Part shown: piece after piece, positions 12,140 through 24,795 of the stretch | How positions within the stretch are numbered: the first letter of the stretch is position 1 | How the letters are laid out: each line of letters starts with the position of its first letter | DNA from: Rotaria macrura | Lineage: Eukaryota; Rotifera; Eurotatoria; Philodinida; Philodinidae | Reading direction: 5' to 3' | NCBI GenBank assembly: GCA_900239685.1 | Contig: OENT01000699.1 | Span: 20,112 to 84,111, forward strand | Length of the DNA: 64,000 nt | Notes under the pieces: generated by a model | Told to the model about the DNA's origin: nothing | What the model saw: only the letters and a program-made list of their open reading frames with translations | Database searches by the model: none | Made by a program: the position numbers and the translations under genes

Positions 12140-15100
12140 CTACAAAGTTTCAAGAATAAGTTGTTCTTGTGGATGTAATTTTAACTGTTCAAATGAATCT
12201 GATTGATTAAGTTGTGTCAACTAAATAGTAACGATAAAAATTGATCCATATAGGCGTATGTAAGACAAAAACATAATTGAATACATACATCACGTTTTGG
12301 ATAAGTTGTTAAAAGTTTGTATTCACCAAACATACGACCTTGAGTCGTCAGGTAATCAAACAGAACCTAAATACGAATAGATTCAGATTATGAACTTTGT
12401 TTTCATATTTTACATGATAAACTATTTACTTGAAGTTTTTCATTAATACGAAAACGTCTCATTAAAATGCCTTCATCATTGGGTAGACGAATTTTTAATC
12501 GTGTTGTATTTTTTTCTGTTTCTTTTGGTTCTTCAGGTAGACGAGCTCTACACTCTTGTTGTTGTTGCTTTAATAGAATGACGAAAAAGAGATACAAATT
12601 AATTCTTACGCGTTAATGTTTTCTTATGAGCTACAACAAAAAATAAACAAGAAATTTACTAGTTGCTTTTTTTTTAACCGTTCATGAGCATCTTGTTCTT
12701 CTTTTTGTCTTCGTTCATCAGCTAATCGTGCTTGTTCTTTAGCTAAATCAGCTTGTAGTGATTGATTATATTCATCTTCTTGTTGTTTTTTAAGATTTTC
12801 ACGTATTTCACGTGATATTTCTTCTTCAGCATCGCGTTGTCGTTGTTGCTCATATAGATCGTGTGATTGAATAAGATTAAGTAATACTTCACTTGGCGTA
12901 CTTTTACCTTCAATAATAGTTAATAATTCGAGTGATCCACGTGAACGTGTAAGAATCAGTAAAAGTGGAAACGCATCTTTTTCCATGACGGATATCCGTT
13001 GAGCATATTGATGACCTATGCACCGTTTAAATGCTTCGAATAATCTACACATAGATTTCAAAGTTTAGATATATTTATATACATATATGAGCGACACATG
13101 TTACTCATATAAAATACACTACCTTGCTCGATTAGAATCTGTTGTCACATCCCAAGCCCATACAACATAATTATTTGCTAAATATTCAACAGTTGTTTCA
13201 CTGGCTAAAACTTGAGCACAGAAAACATTCGCACACACCGATCGATCGCTATGAACATAGATAGCTAATGGACGTCTCTATGAATAGAATAGAAATAGAA
13301 ATAAGAAGAGTACACGTATACATTTTTATGAAAGCATATTCAATAGTGATTTACTTCGTTTCGAGATGTAAACAGAGAATCTTGAATAGCTTGATCTAAT
13401 GAACCAATATAAAGAATTGGACCTGTCGAGCCATAACGTGCATGAAATACACGTGAGAAATGTTCAAGACCCATCACATCATCTGTACAGCGATCAGGAA
13501 CTATATTAAAAAGAACAAATACAAGGCGAATACTTATGGTGTAAATCTATTTCTTAGTTTTTGTATAAAACTTTTGACAAATTACATAATTGCTATTGAT
13601 ATTCATTATAATATTAACGTACAGAACCAAGCCGATGCTTTTCCCATCGTCATAGAGATGTAGTGCCTCTGAGTTAGATGGATCTTGAGAAAAACTGTTT
13701 GGAAAATGCATTGTTGAGTTGCTAATATGATGTCGATACTCAAAAAAAAATATGTTTTCAGATTTTCTACACATAAAATAATGTTCCCCGAATTGTAACA
13801 TCCAATCGTCGAACTGCACGCTGGAATTCGGCATAGTTTCAGAGATTCTCAAGAGACAGAAAATTCATTAGTAAAATGACTTCGTTTGTTACTTGAAAGA
13901 TCTGTTCATCTTCTCATTTTTTTCAATCAATTCAGACATCTTTTCATTTGAAAAGTAATCTATTTACTAAAGAAAGATGAGTCTATCGCAGAGATCTGAC
14001 ACTCGCCAAGTTTATTCGCCTGGAACCGCCACGAGGCTAGGCGAGTCGGTATTTTGCTGCACCGCAGCAAGCACTAGTTAACTTTGTAAATCGCCGAGTC
14101 GACTCGCCTATACTTAGAATGTTTTTTTTATGAACAAATGGCAAATCTTTAAGGATATCTTTCGATTTTATGCAGCTCTTTCTAAGCGTTTCCATTTCTA
14201 GTGAATTTTATCGAATTGGGACGATAAATTAGTGTACAATGGGTCTCTACAATCAGCTAAAAAAGAAAACTATATCTTTGCAGAGTGATGAACAAATGAT
14301 CCGATATTTTTCTTGATGTTAGAGGATATTCCCTAGCTTCTATTCAAGTGTTAGCAGCTTATTAACACACTTGAAAGCTAGCATCATCTACTTAAACACG
14401 GAGTTTGACCTTTTCCAACACACTTCTATCAGTCGTCAACCACAAAAATAGAAATGTATCCCAAAGTTTATTCGTAAATTCCATTTTATAGAGATTGTTA
14501 TACTGATCATTTTGGTTAAAAAATTGTTTTATTTTCATCAAGAACTAAGGGTATCAGAGTCATAGTACTAGAAAATGTTGCATGCTTTGACTAGCACTAT
14601 TTGCCGTTCTGCAGTATTTTGACTCTGGAACACCTTTTCTTGATGAACATGGAACATCTGTTAACTAAAATGATCAGCAAATAAGACCTCTAAAAATATG
14701 ATTCTTCAGTAAGTTCTCGAATAGCGTTGCTAATTTGTTCACTGTCTAGAGGAGTATTGTATCAAACTTTAACTTTAGTCACTAGTGTTTCCCGATCTTT
14801 TCAGTACAAAAGGTTTTGAGAGGATTTTGCGAAGTTAGATAAAATAGAGAAAACTCAAGGATTCAAATAAAGTATTACATAATTTTGAAAACCTAAGAAC
14901 GCGGGAATTTGCATCCGATTATAGAAACCCCAAATTTATAGTTAATCTTTCGCATAGAACTGTGATTTTTGCTCTTTTAAATTAGTAATAATAATTCTAA
15001 TTGATGTTATTAAACCTTTCACTGATGCATAAAAACTTTGCACTATCTCTTCTATTAGAAAAAAATCCGTTCATTTAATCATAATCCTGTGCAGCTATGC

Positions 15101-18100
15101 AGTTTTCTTTTTGCTAGATGACTTTTAGCACACTCTGGATACACGTATATTTAATTATTCAATCTAGTCCAACTATTGCACTGATGTAGTTCTCAGAGCA
15201 TGGTTCGTGCGCTCAGTAAAAAAATGAATGATCTTTATTTATTTGATTCTCATTAATATTTTTGTTCTTTTAAGTTATTTAAATGTATCACATGTTCTTT
15301 ATTTGATTGTATAAAATAAAAAGATAGTGATTGTAATGGGTGGTTGAAAAACTGCCTAAAAGTAACTATTTTGTTATAAAGTCTAGGCGAGGCAAGGTGA
15401 GGCAGCAATGAGCAACTCACCATCATGACGAGACGGTGATAAGTCGCTGTTTTGATTGACTCGCGGATCTTTAGTCAATCGATCTATACATTGACGTAAT
15501 TTTTCATGGAACATGAACTCTGAATTTAGACTCATATTTTTCCAACGAAACAGATCGGTTGATAAAATAAGTTTATCTTTATTATTCTAACGTGAACACC
15601 AGCAGTTGACTTATGTAAAGTTGACAAACAAGAAATTTTTTTCTTTTTCCAGCTAATGAACATTTGTAAATGCCTTGCTTGCATCTAGTTATTTTTTCTT
15701 GCTGTAGGTGAAACACGTACTTCGGAAAATCCTTCTTACATGTTATAGTGTGTCGACTAAAATACTCATTTTACGAACAAATATTCAATGTTTTTCATTT
15801 ATTAGGGTATGGCTCGATTCTTGTTAATGTTAATTGAATCCTCTTCGAATGATCCAACCGTGCTAATGGATTTCATTTTACTTATTGTCGCAGAGTTTAA
15901 TTTGTTCACAAAAAGTTAAATTACTTAATAGTTCTCGGTTTGATGTCATGTTAGGTGCAGTTGTTGTATGTGAAAGTCGAACTTGAGAGTTCATATCGTC
16001 ATCGTATTTATCTAAATCGATGACATGATCGATATCCATGGTATCATCTTCACTCATTTGTTTAGTCGATGTTGAATGCTATTATGTAAAAATAAGTTCC
16101 TCAAAAATATAGAAGAACATCAAATATTAAAAAATTAAAATGATTTACCTTCGTGTCGGATCTGCTTGATGGAATCTTCTGAGTTGTTGTTTGGTCAACT
16201 TTACGAACAGTAAGATGTGATTTACGATTGATCGATGTGTGACGTAATTGTTCCTAAGAAGGGCAATTGAATTATTTAGAAACTACTTCACCTTTTTGCT
16301 TCGTTTAATTCAGAAAATTACTGTATCTTTTACACCGTTGAGACCAGTCCAACTTTGGTGTCGTACTGGCAAATGCGTTGCACTTTCGATTTGTTTTTTC
16401 ATCTATATATGAAAAAATAGTCTCATGGATACTATTTTATTTATTAAGAAAAGGAAAAATAAACACTCACTTCTCCAATGGTTGTATTTGGTTTTAAAGC
16501 TAGTTCATATGGTATTGATTTGCCTGATTTATCATCGTATATCACCGTTACTGAAAAACTAGGACTAGCCGTTGTTAAAACATTCTTAGGTGGTGTTGTC
16601 GGATGACGATGAGGTCGGCTAAGTTTTAAAATACAAATGACAAATTGTGTTAAGGAAGAATTTATTCGTACTTAGATATAGATGTAGTTGTCAATGGTGT
16701 TGTCCGAGTAGATCCATTGATTACTGATGATGCTGTTGATATGAGATGGATAGTATTGTCTTTAGGTAAATTGAGATCTTTTAAGATTGTCTAAAACATT
16801 TCACTCATATCAAGTATTTACTTCCAAGACATATATTGATGTTGAGATTGATGGAAAAGAAAAGAATTATGTAGAGTAAATTATCCCATTGACTATTTGA
16901 ATATAGTACAACAGAGTATCATTAAATAACGACAAGTATTTATTCGTTTAGATTGGAATTAAGTTTGTTTGAATCTGAATCTTTTTGTTCGAACAAATTT
17001 CTTCTTATATTTTTCACTAAGATAGCAGAACATTGAAAGCGGAAGTCTTTCGATTGCTTGAACATATTAGAAGAATGAAAAAACGCCAGTTTATAAGGAA
17101 TACACAATTTTAAGTAATTTAAGTAGGAATAACCCGAATATGTAATCTTAGTTTTACTACTACTTTTGCAAGAAAATAGTTTGATTAAAAGTGTCAAGCT
17201 CTGGTTTTAAAAATATGTCAACTTTTGTTAGCAAACAAAGGAACTACCGTCTTCTCAAACCAGTTTGCTTTGTGTTACTTGTTCGAATCACAAATGAGAT
17301 GAGAGTGATGTTACCTATGATAATCAAGTGTTGAGCTCTGCAGAAGGTAAAAATCTGAACTAATGATTGATCTCATCTTCAGAAAAATAAAAACATATAT
17401 ATTTCAAACTAGTTAATGATTTCTTAAAATCTAATATAGAAGAATAGAATGTTACACAAAGACAATTATTGCTCGGTAGTATTCTTTATTCAACGAAACA
17501 TACCTGGTCATCATAATGTTTTGAAGTCCAATTAGAAAATTTTTGTCGATTAGGCGGAACATGTAACTTTTCAAAGATCTTTGCTTGTAGTTGACCTTGA
17601 AGTAAAAACATTGCGATTTATCGAATAGTTTATGCGTAAGATACAGCTACGTCAAAAATAAACAACAATAATACGTACGAATAGTTTCGTTATCAAGGAT
17701 CATAATCTGTTCTGTATGATCTTTATATTCAATCGTAAAACGAAGTTCACGCACTAAACAAAAGATGTTTAACACTGAGATGAAATAAGATCTTCAAAAT
17801 CGTACAATATCATAATTTAACACTTATATTTATATGATGATATGTCTGAAAGTCGGGGAAAAATTTGCCTTACTACTCAGCAAAAATAAATCAAAGCTAA
17901 TTTACTCTTTGGTTATTCCATTCAGTCATACAAAGAATTTCAGTACGCGTAGAAGTATACGTCTGTGTGACAATACAAAAACCTAGTCGAGAATACCTTA
18001 ATGAATCTCCAGCTGGTCGTCTCAAAAACAAATTCCCCCTGGGCTCAAGACAGCAAAATTCAAGGCATTTATAAGGGAATTTACTGAAAGCCCCTAGGGG

Positions 18101-19771
18101 TTAATACTTACGGAATGATTGTTTAAGTGACTTATGAATGTCTTACATATAGCAGTGCTTTATAATATGTATTAACGGTTTCCTCTTGTTACTCTATTTC
18201 CCCTAGAAAAATCCCTCAGTACTCACGAAATTGGAAAGAATTCTACATTGATTTTATAGATTTCTGAAGAAATATCTTAAAGTTTATTCTAAAATATAAT
18301 TCATCTTCTTTTTTCAAAATCAATTTTTTTCATTTCTTATGAGTCTACATTCATTTTTCCGAAAATAATTTATCATTCTTTGAAAAGACTGTTCAACGAA
18401 ATCGGTTGACCAGATCTCATATCAGTGAAAGAATTCTGCTGATAGAATACTAAGTCACGTCTGAATGATAAGCTATCGGTCAGAGAACTCAGGCAGCAAT
18501 TCCTTTGATATATATATCAGTTACAAAAAATTCATGTTAAAGATAAATAATTATTTGCTTTTTATAACTTCATAGACGCACAAGAAAACGACAAATGCAA
18601 GTGTGTTCTCTCTCATGAATCACCTGAGTTGTCCCTACCGGAAGAATTCCCGTCTTTTTCGTTTTCCCCTACTCTCGAAATTTAAGAACTGACAAGGAAC
18701 TTCTAAGGGAGCCATCGTTGACCCCCGGGAATGTAACATTTTTTCGAGGACTCCCCTGGAATTCTTTAAAACATTCTTGATTAGGGAAAAAAAAACTGTG
18801 AGCCTGATCGAAAAAGTTGTATGACAGCTATTTCCGTAGAAGAAATTCGCTTGGATACTGAGGAATCAAGGGAGTTCATTATTCGAAGGGCAGACAATAT
18901 CTGCAAAACGAACTTCTACACATTTATATCGAACACTTAAAATTATAATGGTTAGAAATTATTTTAAGAATATCATATGAATGACTTAAACCGAAAGTAT
19001 TTGAAGTTACATCTACGATAAAAGCCCACAAAATAGGCAAATGTCTATCAATAAGTTAGTTCAAATATATCAGGAGATTCTATCAAAAGTCTTGAGAACT
19101 CCTATGAAGTGAAATACATCACACAATTATAGATCTCATTCATTACTGTACGATCTTCAATATTGCTACGAAAACCGCCAAGTCACGATCGACTCATTTG
19201 TAACTAATAAATTTCGTTTAGAAACAAGAAATCTAATAATACATAGGTATATATCAAACCTGATCCTCGATTTGTTACTCCAGTTGCACCTTTAGTTGTT
19301 CTAGGAACACCTGGTAAGCTTTTTATATAACGTGGTTCATCTGAATCATTATTATCATCGGAATCTGAATGATGCCTATTATTGCTACTAATATGAATGG
19401 TTTTTTTCACTACAGATGATTGTTTTGGTGCAGTTGAACGATGATTTGCTGATGCTGAATGTTTAGGTACAGTTGATTCATGATGTGTATCATTTCCACT
19501 ACTGAGTCGTTCATGTACGACCTGTACAGCATTCTAGATTAAAATATAGTAAATGATATATTGTCCTGCTTTTTTAACGATTTAAAAATATTTACCAGTA
19601 AATTCCAATGATATTGTTCAAGAATAGCAATACATTCTTCCTCATTTTCCAGACCTGTACATTCCTATAGAAAATTTTTAAATACACATGTACAAGTATT
19701 TTGTTAACTATTAAACGAAGAAACTTTACTATAAAATCCGCCAAAATTTGTTCACGTCCTTCACTTGTCAT
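12140..19771 (-). CDS. FAF1: FAS-associated factor 1 (UBA-UBL-UBL-UAS-UBX), 17 exons
   Basis: Exons (minus strand, 5' to 3'): 19771-19730, 19664-19596, 19533-19260, 17753-17679, 17595-17504, 16790-16672, 16618-16471, 16402-16322, 16253-16149, 16078-15925, 15576-15496, 13500-13355, 13277-13123, 13044-12660, 12567-12430, 12366-12289, 12220-12140; about 740 residues. The UBA domain starts MTSEGREQILADFIECTGLE. A first ubiquitin-like fold has RFTIEYKDHTEQIMILD; a second has FSVTVIYDDKSGKSIPYELA ... HLPVRHQSWTGLNGV. The UAS domain has ILYIGSLDQAIQDSLF, RRPLAIYVHSDRSVCANVF and NNYVVWAWDVTTDSNRAR. A coiled coil rich in E/Q/R leads to the UBX domain (TTRLKIRLPNDEGILMRRF, VLFDYLTTQGR, EYKLLTTYPKRDV). 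The UBX domain binds p97/VCP and UBA binds ubiquitinated clients, so the protein is a p97 adaptor in protein degradation. The junction between exons 10 and 11 (15925/15576) is the least certain. Introns at 13501-15495 and 17754-19259 are unusually long. Confidence 0.88.
13991..15470. mobile_element. Putative non-autonomous insertion inside a FAF1 intron
   Basis: The 2 kb FAF1 intron contains two GC-rich patches (about 13991-14110 and 15380-15470) around an AT-rich body without coding sequence. The two patches resemble each other in inverted orientation, imperfectly: AGATCTGACACTC on the left against AGATCCGCGAGTC on the reverse of the right, and GACTCGCCTATACTT against GCCTCGCCTAGACTT further in. 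This looks like degraded terminal inverted repeats of about 110 bases. No target-site duplication was established and no transposase is present, so the element type is unknown and the call is tentative. Confidence 0.35.
17754..19259 (-). other. Long FAF1 intron with GC-rich patches
   Basis: 1.5 kb intron between the linker exon and the first UBL exon. It holds G/C-run patches unlike the AT-rich surroundings at about 18030-18115 and 18640-18760 (runs such as CCCCCTGGG and CCCCCGGG). No coding exon was recognised. It may carry an old insertion. Confidence 0.4.
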
Positions 19772-19970
19772 ATTGAAACTCGTAAGAAAAGATAATATAT
19801 TTATAAAATCTAAAAAAGATAAACTTTTGCATTCACTTCAGCATGAAAAAAAATATATTGGAGTGTAATTGAATTAAAAGTGTAAGCAAGCAAATATTAT
19901 CACACAAACGGATATATATATATATAAGGAGCCTGTCATTTGTAAAGATTATCGACATTTGATGCACATA

Positions 19971-20881
19971 TCAAGGAAATTTCGGTGGAGGATGCTCAAC
20001 GGTTGGTGTGCGTTCGTCATCTTCATCGTCAGCATCGTCAGATTCCATAGCAGCTTGTTCGAATGCACTCATCAATTCTTCTTTATTTGTCGGAAAATTG
20101 GAAAATAGCCCCGACGAACCTGCTCTCATATCAAGATCACCACTTAGTAATCGAGAATATGGGCCACGATATGAATGCGATGGATGTTTGCCATCATAAT
20201 GAGGAAGCATTGAAACTGACCGAATATATTCACGATCATGTGGATGTTTCAAACGATGAGAGATTTGGCGAACTTGAAATAAGTTTTCCAACATTAGCCG
20301 TTTTGCTTCTTCCTGTGAATAGAAAACAAAAAGCATTAAATAAATAAAAAAGTATGTGCCTCTGTATGTCGAAGTAAATATAAAAATTTTCACTTTAGCT
20401 TTCTCGAATTGTTGTTCACTTAAGATAAATTCATCTTTAAATTGTAGTAAGCGTGACAGAAACTCCTCCAAATTAGGCTTATAATTTGAACCAAATATTA
20501 AACGATTAAATAAATAATCACCACCTTTATCACGATAAATACCGATTAATGATGGATATTGATCAACGAGACTGGAATCAAATCGTTTATCATCGGTCCA
20601 TGGTGTGAAATTAGCTTTACAAAGATCATTCAATCTTGGAAAACACGAAAAAGTCTTTGTATACTATAATAAATTTTTAAATTGGTTATTTTTTTTTAAA
20701 CTTTAATAAAAAAAACGACGATGTCTATTGTATTATCAATTGGAATACTAGTGTTGTACATGGTGATACTAACGTATGTCAAGATATGCAGGTTTGAACT
20801 TTGCATGGTGTACAAATAATCAATAATCTTTTGTACTCGGTAGACAATCGACACGATATTAACTTCATTCCATGTAGTCAT
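19971..20881 (-). CDS. Unidentified conserved-looking protein upstream of FAF1
   Basis: Proposed exons: 20881-20837, 20663-20394, 20312-19971, about 218 residues. The last two exons are solid by frame and by an intron with GTGAAA...CACAG; the first is a guess because the coding frame around 20633 has no ATG, and an ATG with an in-phase donor lies at 20881. The protein has a Tyr/Phe/Asp-rich N-terminal part (GIYRDKGGDYLFNRLIFG), a charged helix (LSEQQFEKAKEEAKRLMLEN), a Tyr/His/Pro region (HPHDREYIRSVSMLPHYDGK), and an acidic C-terminus with a run of D/E before a Pro-rich end. I do not recognise the family. It ends 199 bases upstream of the FAF1 start on the same strand, so it could share a transcript with FAF1. 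Confidence 0.6.
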
Positions 20882-20927
20882 CTAAGTTCTCAGAAATATG
20901 GATTACTTTAAGGCAACAAAATATTCG

Positions 20928-21502
20928 ATCAGCATAATAGATGAAATGACCAGTAAGAAAAATGATCAAGAAAATGAATACTAACGATCAGTAAAACGAT
21001 TACATGATCAGTAGTGAAATTTTCAGTCCACTCTCCTCAGAATAGAAGCCCATCCTCGAAGTCAGTACTGACTGATTTCTATGGATTCGAAATTAATGAT
21101 GAATTCATGGAAAATTCGTAGGGAATCTATGGAGAATCCATGGGAATCCAATTAGACGGCGAGAAACTTCGACAAGAGCGGCTATCAGCAGCTTCCGATA
21201 TGGCTTTATTGATGCAGCTACATGACGTTCAACCTAGGGCACTCTGTCGCAGGTAGATAGTTTCGGAACACCTTATCGTTAAAGATCATATAGATTTCCC
21301 ATGAATTTTTAATTCATGAACAATCCATGGAAATCAGTCAGTACTGGCTTCGAGGATGGGCTTCTATTCTGAGGAGAGTGGCCTGAAAATTTAATTACTG
21401 ATCGTTTAATCTTTTTACTGATCATTAGTATTCGTTTCACTGATAATTTATCTTACTGATCATATCATCTATTTTACTGACAAGTTCATCTATTATCTTG
21501 AC
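20928..21502. mobile_element. Fold-back / MITE-like element with long inverted arms
   Basis: Inverted repeat arms: 21028-21087 and 21322-21381 match in 58 of 60 positions by eye (start CCACTCTCC, end ATGGATT). Outside this core the similarity continues more weakly out to about 20928 and 21502, with GATAATAGATGA-like ends and several ACTGATCA-type motifs in both arms. The central 230 bases are GC-richer and have no open frame. The shape fits a non-autonomous DNA transposon (MITE or foldback type). No target-site duplication was established. Confidence 0.8.
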
Positions 21503-23868
21503 CACGTAGTTCTATGTCTTACTTTAGTATAGTGATAAATCAAAGTGATATCACTGGAATGAACTAATCTATCCTAATGTAGTCGTGAGCTTTGCACTAA
21601 ATTAGATATATGAGGTCTTATCGTCGCAATTCTTTGTTTGGTTAAGTGGAGTGCACGCATATGGATTGCATTTCAATTGATGATCTTAGAAGTCAAGTCA
21701 CATATTTACAGTTGCCTTGTCAAACGATTCTATTCATTTAGCTGAAAGGACATTTTTGAAAATCTCTAACGTAAAGTTCAGACGTATTTACTCTCTGAAA
21801 GTAAATTTCTATTTCCTTCAAGTTTCCTATTCATTGACACGACTATAAAGACTATGGTCGTGATTCGATACTTAAATGAAATGTCAGAACATTAAAAATT
21901 AAAAGAAAATTCTTTACCAACGCAAAAACCTATTGCACATGTAAAATGATTTTTCGTTTTTTTTTATCTTTGATTTAAAAAAAATAGCTGATTGTCATGA
22001 GATCTTTTTTTATAATTAAACACTAAATAAGTTAAAATAAATGTTGATAGAATGAAAATAACCATATTACTTATGATTTTCGCGGTCTTTGTTTGTCAGA
22101 CAAGCAAAAATTTATGGTTAATATTCAATGCGTTGGACGTTTTTTGATTTTATATCTCATAGATGCCATGTGGAAAAAAAACTGAAGAAAAAAATAAAGA
22201 AAATGCATATTATTGAATTCATAAGACGCATGGGTGAAATAAACAATGTTTTTCAGACTTTCATGAATATTCTTTTCCTTCCTTCCTTCCTCTTCTGATT
22301 TCACGGTAGAATCTCAGAATATAGTATTGTGTTCCCCAAAGTGCCCGATAAAGAAAAATATCTTTGTAGGAATTTTTACTCTATGTTCTCATACAGAACG
22401 AAATAGACAATTTAAAATTACATGTGTTGTTGAGAAAAACAATTGATGAATGTAACTTATAATCCATTCTAAAATCAATAAACATTGTCACAAAAATATG
22501 TCTTCTTTTGTTACACCCAAAATCAAACCGTATAAATGTATGTTAAGCATATTTTATTGTTTCGGAGAATATCTCACTAATGACTTCATCTAATGAGATT
22601 TTGAAAAGCCAAAAACAAATATTCTAGTTGCGACGAATAGCAGTGTTCAAACTACTTAATATTATGCTTTTCCTTTGTTTTTCAAATCTACGATTGATAT
22701 GAGCAGAAAGAAAAATCCTCCAATTTTTTTTATCAGTTAAATGTCTATGACACATCACTGTTTATTTATATTCTGACAATACAATTAATCATACCTGCAT
22801 CTGAACAAAAACCTCACACGTAAACAATAGAAATCAAGGGTATGAGTATAGTCTTATACCATCGTTAGTGTGATGTCCTATGTAGTATGTCACATGGATT
22901 ATTTACGTAACGTGAATGGATGGAAGACAAAATATCTTGTATCTTCGAAGAAAATAAGAAAATATTTGAGAAATTCGCTATTTAAAAATGTTAGCATTAC
23001 AAATCTTGGCACACGGAAAATTTTCTACTCGATAGACTTTTATTTATATCCTGCTATAGTATATGCATGTTCGTAAAATCAGGAAGCCCAAAATAGGTTG
23101 ATGGAGAGAATAGTTGACGAACTCTCAGAACGAAAAAAATAAAGCTAGAAGAGTTGAATACGCTGAATGAAAGCTGAACACATTGTCAGTGTGTGGATAT
23201 GAGCGCTAGTATGTGATGGAATTTGAAAAAATAACTCATCCCAACACCTAGTATGCATTATATACTTTCATTTTTTTCTCCTGCTTACAACCATATGTTC
23301 AAGACAAGGTTTGGAATCCATTTTACTTGTTGAAAGTTCTTCTAGAAACATTTCAAGAATTAATTATAGCTTAGATTAATTTATTTTTCACTCTGCTTTC
23401 GTTTATATTGAAAAATTCTTCTGTTCGTTTATGATGAATTTCTTCACTATATTATGCATCGGCAAATTCCTCTTAGATCCTTGTCAAATGAATGGCTGCG
23501 ACTTCACTTTAGTCAGTACGAATTATTGATGAATACTTTACTAAAATTGGATCGCACTATCTATTTCAAAAAGAAATCCTATGCATAACTTTCTGACTTA
23601 TAATTTTCGTATGAAATAAGCATCATACTCATAGACATTAATTTCATTCGCAATGATATTTACTTTTCTTTGTGTTCTTCGTTAGGTAATAAAGCGTCAC
23701 GTCTGTAGACGTTTTAGTCTCTACACTATAGATCATCAAAGAAAAAATACTTCGAGTCATTGTGTTCCTTCCTTCATATGACACTTTCTATAAAATTTTA
23801 ACCTTATCAGATTTTAAATGATAAACCTCAAGTATCGTCTGACATAATCGAAAATTACTCTTTCTTAC
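21503..23868. other. Intergenic, no gene recognised
   Basis: About 2.4 kb of AT-rich sequence between the fold-back element and the broken FAF1 copy. I searched the minus strand for the missing downstream FAF1-like exons (coiled coil and UBX) and saw none. The open frame at 22870-23076 has no family features. Confidence 0.55.
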
Positions 23869-24528
23869 TTTTGTTCATTCAATTTAAATGTAACATCCCA
23901 CCCCCAAAGAACATAATTATTCATTAAATATTCAATGATTTTGTCGTTGCATAACAATTGTTTACAGAATAAATTTCCATAGATACTTCTATCATGATTT
24001 ACATAGATCAACAACGGACGGCGCTAGTGATCAAAAAAAGAAAAAAGAAGCACGAAAATAAATTTTTATTGAAACTCAATTGATTCATTTTATTTTTTAT
24101 TTACTTCAGAAATATCTTTCGGACCAAAAGCCTCCTGCAAAGCTTGTTTCAATGTACCAATAAAGACAACTGGATATGCATTAAATCGATAGTTGAGACA
24201 TTTAATTAAATGTTCAATACCTTTGGATTCATCATCACAATCATCAGGAACTAGAACATACAGATTTGCATTTTGGACATATAAAGACAAAAAATGAACA
24301 AGCTTCTAATCTCCTACTTAAATGATCTTCGAATTCAGCCGGTGCTTCCATAAGTTCATTGTAAAAATCATCATCGGTTGTAATGAGATTTTCACCTGAA
24401 TCGGTGACATCGTTTTTCTCAGCATCCGGTGAGTACTTCAAAGAAAAATATAAAATGAATGCCTCAAAAACATAGTTTTCATAATCACCATCTATGAATT
24501 TCTTTTTTTCTTTGTTCGAAGTTTTTGT
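23869..24528 (-). pseudogene. Partial duplicate of FAF1 (UAS-domain exons only)
   Basis: Four exon-like segments on the minus strand: 24528-24472, 24435-24318, 24250-24105, 24023-23869. The third reads PDDCDDESKGIEHLIKCLNY and VVFIGTLKQALQEAFG, and the fourth RRPLLIYVNHDRSIYGNLFC and NNYVLWGWDVT. These parallel FAF1 exons at 13500-13355 and 13277-13123, with identical lengths (146 and 155 bases) and phases, and splice consensus is intact (GTAAAT, GTAAGA donors). No in-frame ATG precedes the fragment and no coiled-coil or UBX exons follow, so it lacks the UBA, UBL and UBX ends. It lies about 4 kb upstream of intact FAF1 and 267 bases downstream of LAMTOR1. It is probably a truncated tandem duplicate; expression as a 3' part of a LAMTOR1 transcript cannot be excluded. 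Confidence 0.7.
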
Positions 24529-24795
24529 CTAGAAAAAAAACACGATTGATTACAAATACATCGATACAGATGCTTTATGTTTTGTTTGTTTTTTAACTCT
24601 ATCCATAAATCGAATAAATGAAAGAGACGAGAAAGTTTGAAAGAAGAAAAGGAAAGAAAAACGCCATTCAAAAATAACGACAAGACACTTATATTGTTTT
24701 TTCTTCATAATAACGAAGTAAATAAAAAAAGAAAAAGAAAAAGAAAAGAAAGGAAAGGGCATCAATTACATTAAAGTATGCACTGTTACTTTTTT

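Noticed and set aside
17281-17289. GTTCGAATC, resembling the tRNA B box
   Set aside because: No acceptor stem, A box or anticodon arm can be folded around it.
24550-24765. Open frames over a purine-rich tract between LAMTOR1 and the FAF1 fragment
   Set aside because: Created by (GAAA)n-like low-complexity sequence; translation is mostly Phe/Ser/Lys.
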